Positions 26,438 through 38,162 of a DNA stretch of 64,000 bases are shown here, one piece after another; positions within the stretch are counted from its first letter, which is position 1, and each line of letters begins with the position of its first letter. The DNA lies in assembly GCA_009792885.1 (NCBI GenBank), contig WMCF01000017.1, positions 16,194,072 through 16,258,071 on the forward strand, given 5' to 3'. Position numbers and translations under genes: made by a program. The stretch comes from Eremophila alpestris peregrina. Taxonomy: Eukaryota; Chordata; Aves; Passeriformes; Alaudidae. The notes below the pieces were generated by a model that saw only the letters and a program-made list of their open reading frames with translations, searched no databases and was not told the origin of the DNA.

Positions 26438-26578
26438 CGTAATACCCTAGACATATTTAAAAGGCTCCAGTAAATCTGGTATTTAGGTACATGATTTAGT
26501 GACAGACTTGGCAGTTTCAAGTTTATGTTTGGATTTATTGACCTTAAAGATTTTTCCAACCTGAATCATTTCATGAGT
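26438..26578 (+). mobile_element. Second CR1 LINE 3' end, very short and decayed
   Basis: It starts near 'taccctagacatatttaaaa', then 'atgatttagtgacagacttg' (26491), 'tttggatttattgacc' (26527) and 'ttttccaacctgaatcatttc' (26550-26570). These follow the last about 140 bases of CR1 in the same order and orientation as the copy ending at about 26360. The two 3' ends are separated by only about 78 bases, so these are two independent CR1 insertions or one insertion into an older copy. Confidence 0.75.
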
Positions 26579-29500
26579 CTTCTCTAGTGAGGAGTTCAAA
26601 AAATCTCTGCTTTTCCTTCAAAAGAAATGAATTTTTAAAACACTGTGTTCCATACTCAATCTGGAAGTGCACAGTCAAAGTAGGCTATTTTTAATCTTTA
26701 CCTATAGTTTTAGTTAGAAAATGGATTCAGTCCTTCACAGCTGCTGCATAAAAGTCAAATAAAATTCCATCCTTTGTAACTGATTTATAGTTTCCAATTA
26801 AATCTTTAAGACAGACTTTTGGGTTTATGACAACACTTTGAATCTGTTTTGTCATTCATTCGTACAAATTTTAGTAAATCCTAGTAGGATTTCTTCATTA
26901 TTTTATCTCTGACCACATTTTTCTTTAATCAACTGTTACAGCACTCCCCAACTCCAACATATAGAAGTTCTTGTTGCAACAGTCAGACCCCCCTAAAACA
27001 GGTTGCTACAAATTGCTTTCTGAATTATATTTACTAGTTACCACCAAAATGATGATCTGGAAATATGACTGATAATTGAAATTTAAATTTGTAATTGAAA
27101 TAAAAAATTTAATACCACCTAAAATTGAATGATTTGATTTTAGATTCTTGAAATAATTTTCAAGTTAGTGGATAGCTAGACTAAGAAAAGGAGTAATAAT
27201 AAAAAATAATAATAATAGTCAATCTATTGCACTTTATCACCTCGTGTGGACATAACCTGGGGCATAACCAAAAGCCATGCTTAGTTTTGACTGTATTTCA
27301 AACCCTTTTGGAGCTTACAGACATAGCACCTATTGTTTTATAAAGACATAGGTAGTCACAGGCATGGGGCTGGAACTTGAACATCTCACTGACAACGTAA
27401 ATGACACAACAGCTATGCTACAAACTAATTTCTCGGAGTCTGGCTCTCTATTTTATTGAATATTTCAGCAGCCTGTGCTGAGTGAACTGGAAAATCAGTA
27501 GAGATTGATAGGCCTCTCCCTCCCCTCAGAACAAAGCCTGGCACAAGCAGGAGTTGAAAGACGCGTTGGAAATCTGCTACTGGGTGAAAGGAAACTTCTC
27601 CTTTAGAGAATGCTTTTTCTGAGTCTTTCCCACACAAAATTACTCAGTGAAAGAATTCCTACTTCATGAACAATTTTAGGGTTACAGCAATTGCACTGCT
27701 GGATAAGAGCATTTTCACCAAAAATGTTCCCAAATACTTTATTGCACTCCACACAGTTGTTACATATTTGACTCGAGACTCTTTTACTTTTTTATATGCA
27801 GCTTTCACTTAGAAGATTTATGATACTGTGTGTCATTCTATCTCGTATTGTAAGCCGTTGATAAGCTTTACATATATAATTGACTTTATTAATAATTCTT
27901 ATTTATTCATTTTCAGTAAACAAATAGCTGAATAGGCCGTTCTCAATGGTTGTGGGTTTGTCGGTTTGGGGTTGGGTTTTTTCCTTCAATCTATTTGAAG
28001 GTACTTAAGAAACATCCTAACAAAAATCTTTGGCAGCCTTGAGATCAAGTGACTTGAAAAACTGAGCATGGTTTTAATTCTGCTCCTCTTAATATTTGTC
28101 AGATTTCTTAAATAAAACAGAAGAAAAGAGGGAATTCTTATTAATGTCTTTTATATTCCTGAGCATGGATGCTTTATCTGATTTTCTACAGTGCTTCTAT
28201 CCTCGAATTTAATGGAAAACAGCTTCCATTTTCATGAGTTTGTGTCTTTTGCTGCCTCTTTATGAAGCATTGCCTCTTGAAAAGGATGCAATCTCTGTCT
28301 GTATAAGGCCAAGATCATTTTCTCTACTCCACTGGAGCTTTGCCACTTCATCCCAGTTGGGGATCAGTCCTCAGATTTGTAACTTGAATTGAATATTACA
28401 TGATAGGTGTTCCCACAAACTTTTTGATCTTTTCCGCTCTAAGAAAAGCACAAGTTCATTTAAAAAATCCAAACCTACTGTCCAATCAGAGGATAAGAGA
28501 CACAAATTAGTGCCTCCACTTTGCTTTTGTCAAGACAAAAATAATTTTGAACTTTTGCAAAAATTTGATGTATAAGCAATGTTATACATGTGGATAGGCA
28601 CACACATGCAGAAACATGTATGAACAAATATAAGGAAAGCAATTTCTGAAATATTTATATTCTTCCTAGAATAAAAAGGCTTCAGGGAACAGTAATGCTC
28701 CTAACATGAATATGGAGCTTAGATATTAAAATTCATGAGGACCTGTCAACTGAACTGATGCAAGCTCTATTTGCCAGAACTACATGATGACATTGCAAGC
28801 TGGCAAAGATGAAAGCAGCTCAAGAAAGCTCTTCTTGGTGCTATTTCATCCCCTTGAATGTCAAACGAGCTGTCTTTCACCAATCTGGAGCTACACACAG
28901 AGCGCATTTCTGTGCTGTTTGGTGAAGGTGTTCTCCTGAGCGCAGGGGATGCGCCTCCTTCCCTGCTCCCAGACACCAGACGGCCCAGGTTTTGGAATGA
29001 CGGTAGACTGCCAACCAAATTCTGTATTTACTCAAACATACGTTGTCTTCTCTTCCAGATGACTTGTAGTGAAATTGAACAGGCGTCATCCATATGTTCA
29101 CATTCATATTCCCCACAATGCCTGCACGGAATATCAGCAGGTCCCTTTCAGAGAGCTCTAAATGGCTTCCCTAACAAGGGAGGCACTATGCAATAGAAAA
29201 AATTATCTGACAGAGTCATCATCATCTTGCTAACTGGTCTTGGTTAGTTAATGTAAGGATTTGATGCAAGGAAATTGTGGGCCATCTAGAGTTAATATCT
29301 TACTGGGGAAGTTTATTCAAAAGCAGTTTAAAGTCTGCATCTTTGTTTCTAAGAAAGTTCTTGCAAAAATCAATAAATCGTTGCTCTCTGCTACAGCAAA
29401 TACTGAGCATAGCATGATACATTATGTGCAAACATCTGGAATATCTGAATTCACAGATGGTAAAGATGCTGGACTAGGAAACCTGGAGTATTTTTAATAT

Positions 29501-32267
29501 AAGTTTCATTAAGTTAAAGTATTACTTCTCTCATCTAGAGATTTTACTGTTTTGTTTTCATGCAGTGAACCACACTGAAATTACTTTTTCAAAGGCCTCA
29601 AGTTATTTCAGAAATTTCTGGGTAACGTTTTTCACTGAATACTAAGTAGATACTTGAGTGAACCATTCACTGAACAAGTCATTCTGAGGCATAAATAAGA
29701 ACCATATATTTTCCCTCTTTCTCTCTCTTCTAAGCATTCAGTTACACTGATAATTTCAGATATCTCATCTGATTGCACCAACAGCCTCGGTTAGTAGCTT
29801 TTCTTTTCACTTTTAGTCAGTGATCACAGGTAAATTTTATGGCCAGTGGAATACAGTTTTAGAGAACCTCACCATGCTGAGAAAGTCACTGAAACCTTTA
29901 AGAAAACTTCATGCCCTCTCAGTGCATGAAAAAATTCTGAATACAAAAGACATTATTTGTAAAAGGCTATAATAAAAAAACAAAGGAATGAATATCTGGT
30001 AAGATGAGTGGTTGGACTGAGGTCATAGGTCCCCTTCTTTGTCATCTGGAAAAATGGTTAGCCATATATTGATAATTTTCAGTGTTTCCAGCTGACTTTT
30101 GACATGAATCTACGTCTCAGAAAATAATGTTCACTGAATTTTTCCACATTATATAGGAAAAGTTTCAAATTCCTTTTGAAACAAATTATATTTGATCTAT
30201 AAAAAGGAACAGTGGAAAATTACGTTTACTTGACAAAGTTAAGTCTCTTATTCCCCAGCATGTCAATTATTCACATTTATGAAATAAGACAGGAGGCTGA
30301 TGTTCTTAGACTATTCTTACCAGTTTAAACTTCAGCATCTCTAACTCTGTTTTTGAAATGTATACATCCCAGTTCACAACGAAGGTAGCATAGGTAAGCA
30401 AAAAACCTTTTCTTGGAGAAAATTTTCATGTGGCAATGTCTGGAAATGCCAATGACTTTTCATTAGAGAATCATCTTTCAGATTGTGCTGCTAGTGAGGT
30501 AGACCATATTTGCACACAAAACAATTAACAGCTGAAAGGATTGATTTGCCCTTTCTTAAAAGGATGTAAATAAATAAATAAATATGGTCACTATTGCAAA
30601 AAATTGCTTTGGTTTGTATTCTGTGGCACTTGCAGATGTAGAGAGGACTGAGATACCTTGGACAAAGGTGCCATATAAAAGATAGGAGTAGAATTGAAGT
30701 GTTTTCAGTTTGTATTACAGACAACAAGAAATGATCAGCAAAGACTGATGGAAAGAACAAGCAGGGAAGACAAATGGAGTAGCACTTCACTGCTCACACA
30801 CTGCTTTGTCACCTCCAGGTCATTTGGATAAACACAGATGCACAGATGTGACACCATTCACATGAAAATATTTAGTTTATCTATTTGCAGTTCCTGTGTT
30901 CAGAGTTCTCATTTTCTGCCATTAGCTATATTCTCTATCTACAAAGGTCAAATACCACAAGAGCTCACCAATTGTATCAGTGTTCCCCTGTGCATAAGTT
31001 ATGCAATCTAGATGCTCAACAGTTTCAAATATTTTCTTGTAAAATCTGCTGAAGTTAGAATATTTCTCTACCCAAATCTTTTTCATTGCTCACAGGGATA
31101 GTCATTTGGCTGTGAACTTCTATTGTCCCAACTACCAGTAGTAGAAAGGAAGCCCTGAATCTTCTTCATCAGAAGCAGGAATATCAGAATCAAACTCTCA
31201 ACCTTCCTTTTTTCTTTTTTCTTTTTTTTTCCTTTTTTCTTTTCTCTTTTAACACAAGAGGAAGCATAGCAGGAAAAATCCAATAAGAAAATCCAACAGA
31301 AAAAATCCAATAAGATGGTTGTTTTTCTAGCCAAAATGTTTAGTCCACTTTTTAGATTTCCCCTACAAATAGGAGAAGAGAAATAAACAAAGAACAACCC
31401 CAGAACAATGTCTTAACTTACAGTATTTAAAGAACCACTTATTCCCATTAAAAACAAACAAACAAACAAAAAATTGGCTCTTATTCCAGTGCTCTGTTCT
31501 GGAAAACAATTAATTAACAAAAAGAGAGAGAAAGTGTGAGAAGGAAACAGGAAGAGCATAGTCTGACTAATCACAGGTTACCATGCTGTTCTGATATATT
31601 CAGGCTAAAATTATAAAAGGCCATATATGTCTAAGAATGTAGACATATAAATTTAGTTATTTATACCTACAGGTATGTATTTGATTCAGTGATACAAATT
31701 AATATATTCTGTGTTTGCAAAATAAATCCAGGACAATTTTGGAACACGAGTCTTTATCTCATGGTTCTTTCATACAGTAGTACCTGAGAGCTACATGTAC
31801 AACCCTGGGACCTTGTGTTCAGCTTTTAACTATTTGAAAATTAGGTTTCACAGTTCCATTTAAAATTTTAACAAATGGGAAACTTCCTCTAGAGCAGCAG
31901 AACTCATGGTTAGTATTTTACAGATGAATTAAGACACAGCAGAAGGTGCTCTCTCTCAGGTCAATTTCTTTCAAAGTGTTTTTGCCCCAGTAGTTTTTCT
32001 TATAAAATCAACTGACATGGCATCTGGAAAATTTGCTACCTCTGCAAATTTACCTGGATTATTCAGCTGCTTGATGTTTCACTCTTTAACAGGGTTTTCA
32101 AGAAGACAACAACATTATCCAGCAGTTCCAAGCAATATTCTTCTGCGTCTTCCTTATGACCTATAAAGTCGTCCTGACTTCCTTTCATGAAGAAGGAGCC
32201 TTTCAATCTCATGCTACTGAAACTCATCACTCTGCAGAGAAAATCTTGATTGTCACTTTACACATGT
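26579..32267. other. Unique noncoding DNA
   Basis: No gene recognised. It contains a CpG-richer patch at 28860-29130 (see findings), an AAAT tetranucleotide repeat near 30567-30584, a polypyrimidine tract at 31203-31250 and a short (AAAC)n near 31450-31470. The open frames are short and unremarkable. Confidence 0.55.
31203..31250. repeat. Polypyrimidine tract (T with interspersed C)
   Basis: About 48 bases made only of T and C, mostly T runs separated by single or paired C. It is simple sequence. On the minus strand it gives a lysine-rich stretch inside a spurious open frame. Confidence 0.85.
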
Positions 32268-32272
32268 GCAAC
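32268..32272. repeat. Target-site duplication, left copy (GCAAC)
   Basis: Five bases identical to 32853-32857, directly abutting the LTR at 32273-32852. They mark the integration site. Confidence 0.85.
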
Positions 32273-32852
32273 TATCATGGTTTAGCCAGAGCTGCAAATA
32301 AGCCTCACACAGCTGCTCACTAATTCCCCTCATGGTGGGACAAGGAGAGAACCAGAAAGGTGCAAAACAGGTAGGTTGAGTCAAAGACAGTTTGATAGGT
32401 AAAGCAAAAACCTCACACACAAGCAAAGCAAAACAAGACTTTCATTCACCATTTCTCATGGACAGGCAGGTGTCAACCATGCCCAGGATAGCAGGGCTCC
32501 ATCACACATAATGGTGACTTGGGAAAGCAAAGCCATAACTCTGAACATCCTGTCCTTTCTCTTTATTTCCCCTGCTGTGTTTGCTGAGCATGGCACCCCA
32601 TGGTATGGAATATCCCTGTGGTCACCTGAGGTCGGCTGTTCTGGCTGTGTCCTCTCCCAGCTCCTTGTGCACCCTCACCTCTCTGGCAGGTGGAGGGGCT
32701 TAAAGACAGAAAAGACCTTGACTCTATGGAAGTACTGCTCAAAATAATGAAAACATCCCTGATGATTCCAGCACAAATCCAAAACATAGCTCTATACCAG
32801 ACAGCATAGAAAGTATGAAAAAATTAGCTCTACCCCAACCAAAACCAGCACA
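32273..32852 (-). mobile_element. Avian ERVL-type solo LTR with perfect 5-bp target duplication
   Basis: A 580-bp LTR in minus orientation. Read on the minus strand it starts TGTGCTGGTTTTGG (plus-strand end at 32852) and carries the ERVL LTR block 'atattccatacca' (near 32600-32612 in complement). It ends 'ctctggctaaaccatgata', where the final CA has become TA. The plus-strand segment 'aaagacagtttgatagg' (32383-32399) is the complement of the family's polyadenylation region, with the ATTAAA signal mutated. The five bases GCAAC stand immediately before (32268-32272) and after (32853-32857). A 5-bp duplication is typical of ERVL integration. No internal viral genes are present, so this is a solo LTR. 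It is the same family as 17347-17891 in the opposite orientation. Confidence 0.92.
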
Positions 32853-32857
32853 GCAAC
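32853..32857. repeat. Target-site duplication, right copy (GCAAC)
   Basis: Five bases identical to 32268-32272 on the other side of the LTR. Perfect identity suggests the ends were read correctly despite decay inside the element. Confidence 0.85.
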
Positions 32858-34746
32858 CAAGTTTGCCACCTATTAACTGTGTTTTTCCATAAGTTATGCA
32901 GTTTTGAAATAGGCTTCAGAGCATGTGCTTATGCATATATATATGCAATCCATTACTCTGGCTTTACAGGGTCAGAGAAAAGTGTTACTGTGTTCCTTTA
33001 CTGCAGAAAAACAAAACAAAACAAACAAACAAGTCATATCCTTCTGCAAGAGAAACACCAATTACTCTTAAATTAAGCAAACATTATTATTGCTATTACA
33101 TTTAATTTCACTAATAACATGGCATTTCCCATAGATTTGGCAAAATTTGGCTTCTGTTATACTAAGTGTCATAGAATTTAAATTATAAATCAAAGGATAT
33201 GTTCCCCTTGCAAAATTCATCTTGCCATGGGAGCTGTGACTCAGCAGGCAAGTCTGGCTGCACATGCCATGAATTGGCTGGCTATGACCCACTTTCTGCT
33301 GAATGTCTGGGCACTGATCCTCCACTAGTGAATTCTCCAGTGATCAGGACATGCTTGGATCTTGGAGAGGGAAAGCTTGGCTCTGCAGCTTTTGGTGGGT
33401 TGAGAACACAATCACTACAATTTCTCAAGATTGATTGCAACATGCTGGCAGACAGCCCCCATTTATAGACCTCTTAGCTTGGGAAACACGCAAACTGGGA
33501 GGCTTACAAAGCCATCTTACAAAGCCAGTGTGAAGATAATTAAATAGCAGAATTTTATGCTTTGTGTTTGAATTACATGGAGGGAAAGTATTTAAAATAA
33601 TAATTTCTATTTAAATGATAGTAGCTTTAAGTTCTCGTTGCTTTGAATGGTTTTCAACCGGCCATAATCAAGAGTTCACGTGCTAGATGATGCAGAACTC
33701 CATAGGTCCTTCAGCTCATCCTAGTTGTCTAAATATTTTCTACTCCATGTAAGAAACTTGTACAATCTGCTTTACATTGTCAAGAATTAATAAATTATAT
33801 AGATCATAATCTACAAATGACTGTAGATTTCAACATTTACTAGCCTTGGTCTGTTAATTATCATTGCTGGTTTCAGTTTTGTAATAAATAACTGTTGAAT
33901 GAATTTTGGCAAGCATGCTAACCATTTAAATAATTATTGTATCATACAATTATTTTTACTGCATCCCTAGAATTCACATTGCTATTGCTTGTTATTAAAA
34001 TGTCAATCCCTCTTCTTTTGTCATGAAAAATATCTCTCAGTTAAAATAGAGCTATGATTTTCCTGCAGAAATCTGATGTTATAAAAACAATTCTTTCTCA
34101 CATGCTGATTTAGAAAAGAAAATGCATAATAACCAAACCCCTGGAAAAGATAGACATGTTTTTAGGGAAGAACAAACAAGAAGTCACAATTCAAAATGTT
34201 TGCATTTTGGTAGAAATATAAAGAAAACTCTAATGCTGTGTATTTGAATATGGAACCTTAAAGCTTTGCTTATCAGTCTCTTTAAATTGCCCATATTTTT
34301 TTGTGCGATAACATTCATGAAACAATTCTCTAAAACCATTATCATAGACACAATCTTAAACTAAATTAAACTTGCTTTACTTTCATGAGAAGGTAATTCA
34401 GTACTGAGAGGATTTTTGTGAGATTGTGACTAATGCTGCTGTCCCTTTAAGTCTCCTGCAAAGAAGCAGAAGAAATCTATTATTAGTTCTAACCAGTTTT
34501 CACTATAACAAAATGCCTGTTCAATTTAAATACATTCTCCAACAAATTCCTTACCATTATCTATGCAGATCATGGATCTGATAGTTATGTTGTTTTTATA
34601 CATTAATGTAATGTTATAAAATATATTTAATGGCTAGATTATCCTTTTGGTCATTAATCAAAAAATTAATCCCAAAAGTTTAGACATAGTCCTAGAAATA
34701 TTTTAATTTTGCTATGAGTAAACAGAATTAATGCTTCCCAAGCAAA
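32858..34746. other. Unique noncoding DNA
   Basis: No gene recognised. A short A/AAAC simple repeat lies near 33007-33032. The open frame at 33199-33468 (plus, 89 codons) is in a slightly GC-richer patch with no recognised family. Confidence 0.55.
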
Positions 34747-34750
34747 AATA
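34747..34750. repeat. Target-site duplication, left copy (AATA)
   Basis: Four bases immediately left of the LTR, matching 35267-35270. Short and AT-rich, so weaker alone than together with the inverted TGTGT/ACACA termini. Confidence 0.65.
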
Positions 34751-35266
34751 TGTGTGGGAAATCCAGGCACAGAAAATTCTCAAAACCTTGTGCATGCAGG
34801 CCCAAACACAAAAATGAAAACAGGGTTCAACGTGAGGCCTTGGTAAAGGCTTCCAAATTTAGAGACCATAAGTAAAAATGTGGGTTTGTAGTTTAAGCAG
34901 AGATGTATTAAGCTAGGCAGTGGAAAGTTCTAAAGCTTTAAAAGCTTTAAAGTGTAAATATAGAAGTAGTCACAGAAATAGTAAAAAGTTTTAAGGTGTA
35001 GAAAGTAAATTTGTGTGTATGATTGGATAAGAAAGCCCACACTGAGGTAAGATGTGTAATAGAGTTTAATTAGCTATTGGTGTGAAGATAAAAACAGTAT
35101 GTGTGGCAGCAGATTATTGGCTAATAAACCTTTAAAAACCCCTGTAGCTGTGGTCTTGTGACTGCTGACCATGGACATCTGAGTTCTAACTTATGCAGTG
35201 AAGATGTCCTCACCCTTCATCAGACTGATGCAATAAATCCCATCCCTCTTGCGTAAGCCTGACACA
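34751..35266 (+). mobile_element. Endogenous retrovirus solo LTR with 4-bp target duplication
   Basis: A 516-bp plus-orientation LTR. It begins TGTGTGGGAAATCC and ends CCTGACACA, so the termini form a TGTGT...ACACA inverted repeat. Inside are an inverted CCAAT box (ATTGG, 35116-35120), a TATA-like TTTAAAAA (35131-35138) and the polyadenylation signal CAATAAA (35231-35237). About 100 bases that would be R lie between the last two, and a short U5 of about 30 bases follows. The flanks AATA (34747-34750) and AATA (35267-35270) match perfectly. Four-base duplications are usual for gammaretrovirus-like ERV1 elements, in contrast to the 5-bp ERVL copy at 32273. There is no viral coding sequence on either side. 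The class call is inference; the LTR structure is seen directly. Confidence 0.82.
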
Positions 35267-35270
35267 AATA
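35267..35270. repeat. Target-site duplication, right copy (AATA)
   Basis: Four bases immediately right of the LTR, identical to 34747-34750. Confidence 0.65.
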
Positions 35271-37889
35271 TCGCCAACAGAAAAAGCAAATTTTTTATCT
35301 ACCTAAACATTTCACAAAAATTCAGAAACTCTTAGATAATGCTTCCATCAATAATTTCCCTCTTTGCCTGATTATGAAATGCCAGGGTCAAGAGGCATAG
35401 GAAAAAGGAATATAGGAGATGGCATACCAAAGATATGGGTAATTGAAAATTCTGTACTGTCTTCCCACCCTCTGACTGTGAAATGGGAAATCACAGTTAT
35501 GGTAACTTCAATGTTCTTAGTAGATCTTAATATGCTTTAGGTGAACCCAGAAAAGAGCGAGGTGTTAGGAGGTACAAAAAAGACAGCTTGTTTCAGACAT
35601 AATAAAACAGACACTGGGTGCAGGCAGCAAGCAATCAGAAGGTAATGCCAGCAGCAATTCACAGTAAGGTGAAAGTGATTCCATGGCATTATGAGCACAA
35701 TGAAAGAAAATTGTGTAAAGAATGGTTATCAACATATTGAGTTTAAGCACAGAAAGAGCAGCAGTAATGAGGCTAAGAGATGTGCAGAGGTGTTTGTGTC
35801 AGTTTATTCTTTTGAGCCTTTTCTTCTTTGCAATGTATCTCTTCATTAGTAATTAGAATCAAAAAGTATCACAGAAATTGCAAATAATGGTTCATGTACT
35901 CTTAGGCAAAAAAAGATTTAATGAAACTTCCAGCATGAAACCTTCAGAAAACTCTAAGCCAGATCAAGAAGGTGAAGGTGAAGAGGTACTGAGAGCTTAA
36001 GATATCTACCTGGAGCTGACATCCTGTTTTCCAGAGCTTTATCAGATAACATTATAAGAAGAACTATATAAAAGTAGGCCAGCAGTGAGACCAGTTAAAA
36101 AACAAGTTACTTTAAACAGCAGTCAAATTTTATAAAGGCCTTTACATAGGCACCTAAATGTAGTCAGAGTTTTCTGATGTTCTCAGTAATGCAGATTTTA
36201 CAATCATTAAAATCCACATAGGATCCACCTTTAACAAAAAATAAATAGCTATTTTTGCTGCCTAAAAAGTGACAAAACCTAGTAAGAACCTGCAAATACA
36301 ATATGAAGAGTACCTGTTGAGTTTTGTAGTACATCAAATATTCTAATAGCAGACACTAGCAATGTCTTGACCTTGCATTATTAAAGTTAAGAATCATTTC
36401 ACCACTAGATTCATAAGTGTTCACTGTGTTGAAAGAGCAGTGAAATGTAGAAATGGCAATTAAATGCCCAGAAACTAATTAAAAATAATCAAGTGGGACA
36501 AAATTAGAAAGGAGTCAATTGATACTACAATAAAATGAGACGCCACACACAAATCCAGTCTGTCATTCTCTTCTGCAGGAAGAGCAAACACCCAGCTATT
36601 GCCTTGTAATGTATAGCAGGACATAAGCACACTCAAGAAAATAAAATAGTAAAAGAGAAGTTAGCCATCTGCTTGGTATTAAGCAGGAAAGAACTGGCTT
36701 TCAAACAGCATAGAATTACGGACCAGCCTCTCGTTTCCTACTCCTCTCCCTCCTATTTCCTATTTCTTGCATATAACAATATCAGAAAGTGAGGTACTTT
36801 CATATAGAAGCAAGCAAAAAGTAAACATTGTAATAGAAATTATGGGTAAAATAAAGAGGAGAAATGTAAATGTAGAATAAAAAAATATCTTATTAAAATT
36901 CCTGGAGTGAGTTTTTGTCTCAGACTAGACACCATGTAAGAATAAGTCATGGCTTGGAGACATCCAGCCAGCATTAAGACTGTCTACACAATGTCATAAT
37001 TGGAATATGGATGTACAAAAAGATAGGAGAGAAATGTGAGGCTGTTTAATTTCAGAGACTTCAGAGCAAAATCTCCATCAGAATTTATGTCAAAATCTTC
37101 TCCTTCAACAAAAAAAAATCTCCAAATTGACAAAGTAGATAGTGATTCCTGCTCACACAATCAGTTTACTACAGACTGAGCTACAATCTGGATACTTCTG
37201 AAGTCTGGGAGTTCAAAAATTTTTGACTAGAAAAAAAACAACTTTCTTCTTCCTGGGAAGAGGAGAATAGCAGCTTGTATTTATGCCATAAACACATTCT
37301 TTGGAATAGAAAATGTAAAATTTTTTACATTTTCAAATATAAAAGATTAAATACGGTCTCCTGCTCTCCTGGGAATGTGATTCTTAGCTCTGAGTCTAGC
37401 AAGCTTCGTTGTAAAACTAGGAATAAAATTGCAGGCTGGGAGAAGAGGGAAACTAAACCTGACAATTGCATTCTTTCTACAGATGCTTTCTACTAGTATC
37501 TGTAAATAAGACAGGAATCAATTATTCTGAACTTTACCAACCAAAAACATCAAGGAGGCCAGTGGAAGGACTCCAAATCTGCTTCTCTGAAACATTTTCT
37601 AGTGCCATCTCAGCTGGTCTTGTTAATATGTACATAAAGCCATGAGCAAAATCACTAATTTTTTAGAGCAACTAGCAATCAGAACAACAAAGATGCAATA
37701 GTCCCACTTTTACAGTCAGGAAAGAGCAGGTTTGTTTCCCTTTTTGGCTGCTTTTTTAATAGTCATTATCCTATGGGATTGGGGAAGAGGATAGAGCAAA
37801 CAGAGAAGAGGAAGAGGATGGCAGATTAAGCTAAAGTGGCAGGGATGTCTGCAGAGGACTGTAATAGGCTGCCAGGATTCATCATCTTT
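35271..37889. other. Unique noncoding DNA
   Basis: No gene, RNA gene or interspersed repeat recognised. Open frames are short (for example 35565-35750 minus and 37275-37496 plus) and have no family resemblance. Confidence 0.55.
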
Positions 37890-38162
37890 GTAAGATAATA
37901 GGATGGGAGCTGGAGGACATTTTTCCATGTGCCAGGGGAGGTTTTATGTTGGATATTAGGAATAAGTTCTTCACAGAAAGGGTGGTCAGGCACTGGAATG
38001 GGCTGCCCAGGGAGGAGGTGGAGTCACCAGCCCTGGAGGTGTTTAAGGAAAGACTGGATGTGGCACTTAGTGCCATGGCCCAGTTCACACAGTGTTAAGT
38101 CATATTTTGGACTCAATAATCTCAAAGGTCTTTTCAAGCCTAAATGATTCTGTGATTCTGTG
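37890..38162 (+). mobile_element. CR1 LINE 3' end, best-preserved copy in the window
   Basis: A 273-bp plus-strand CR1 end. Landmarks are 'tgccaggggaggttttatg' (37930), 'ttggatattaggaataag' (37949), 'gggtggtcaggcactgga' (37980), 'gggctgcccagggagg' (38000), 'gtcaccagccctggagg' (38023), 'ctcaaaggtcttttcaagcc' (38121) and the terminal direct repeat ATTCTGTGATTCTGTG (38147-38162). Few indels relative to the other copies suggest it is the youngest CR1 here. The terminal octamer repeat is the CR1 end signature. The open frames at 37929-38147 (plus) and 37882-38088 (minus) are repeat-derived. Confidence 0.92.

Noticed and set aside
32511..32787. Open frames of 74-78 codons on both strands
   Set aside because: Contained in the antisense ERVL LTR at 32273-32852.
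37882..38147. Open frames on both strands, 68 and 72 codons
   Set aside because: Derived from the CR1 3' end at 37890-38162.
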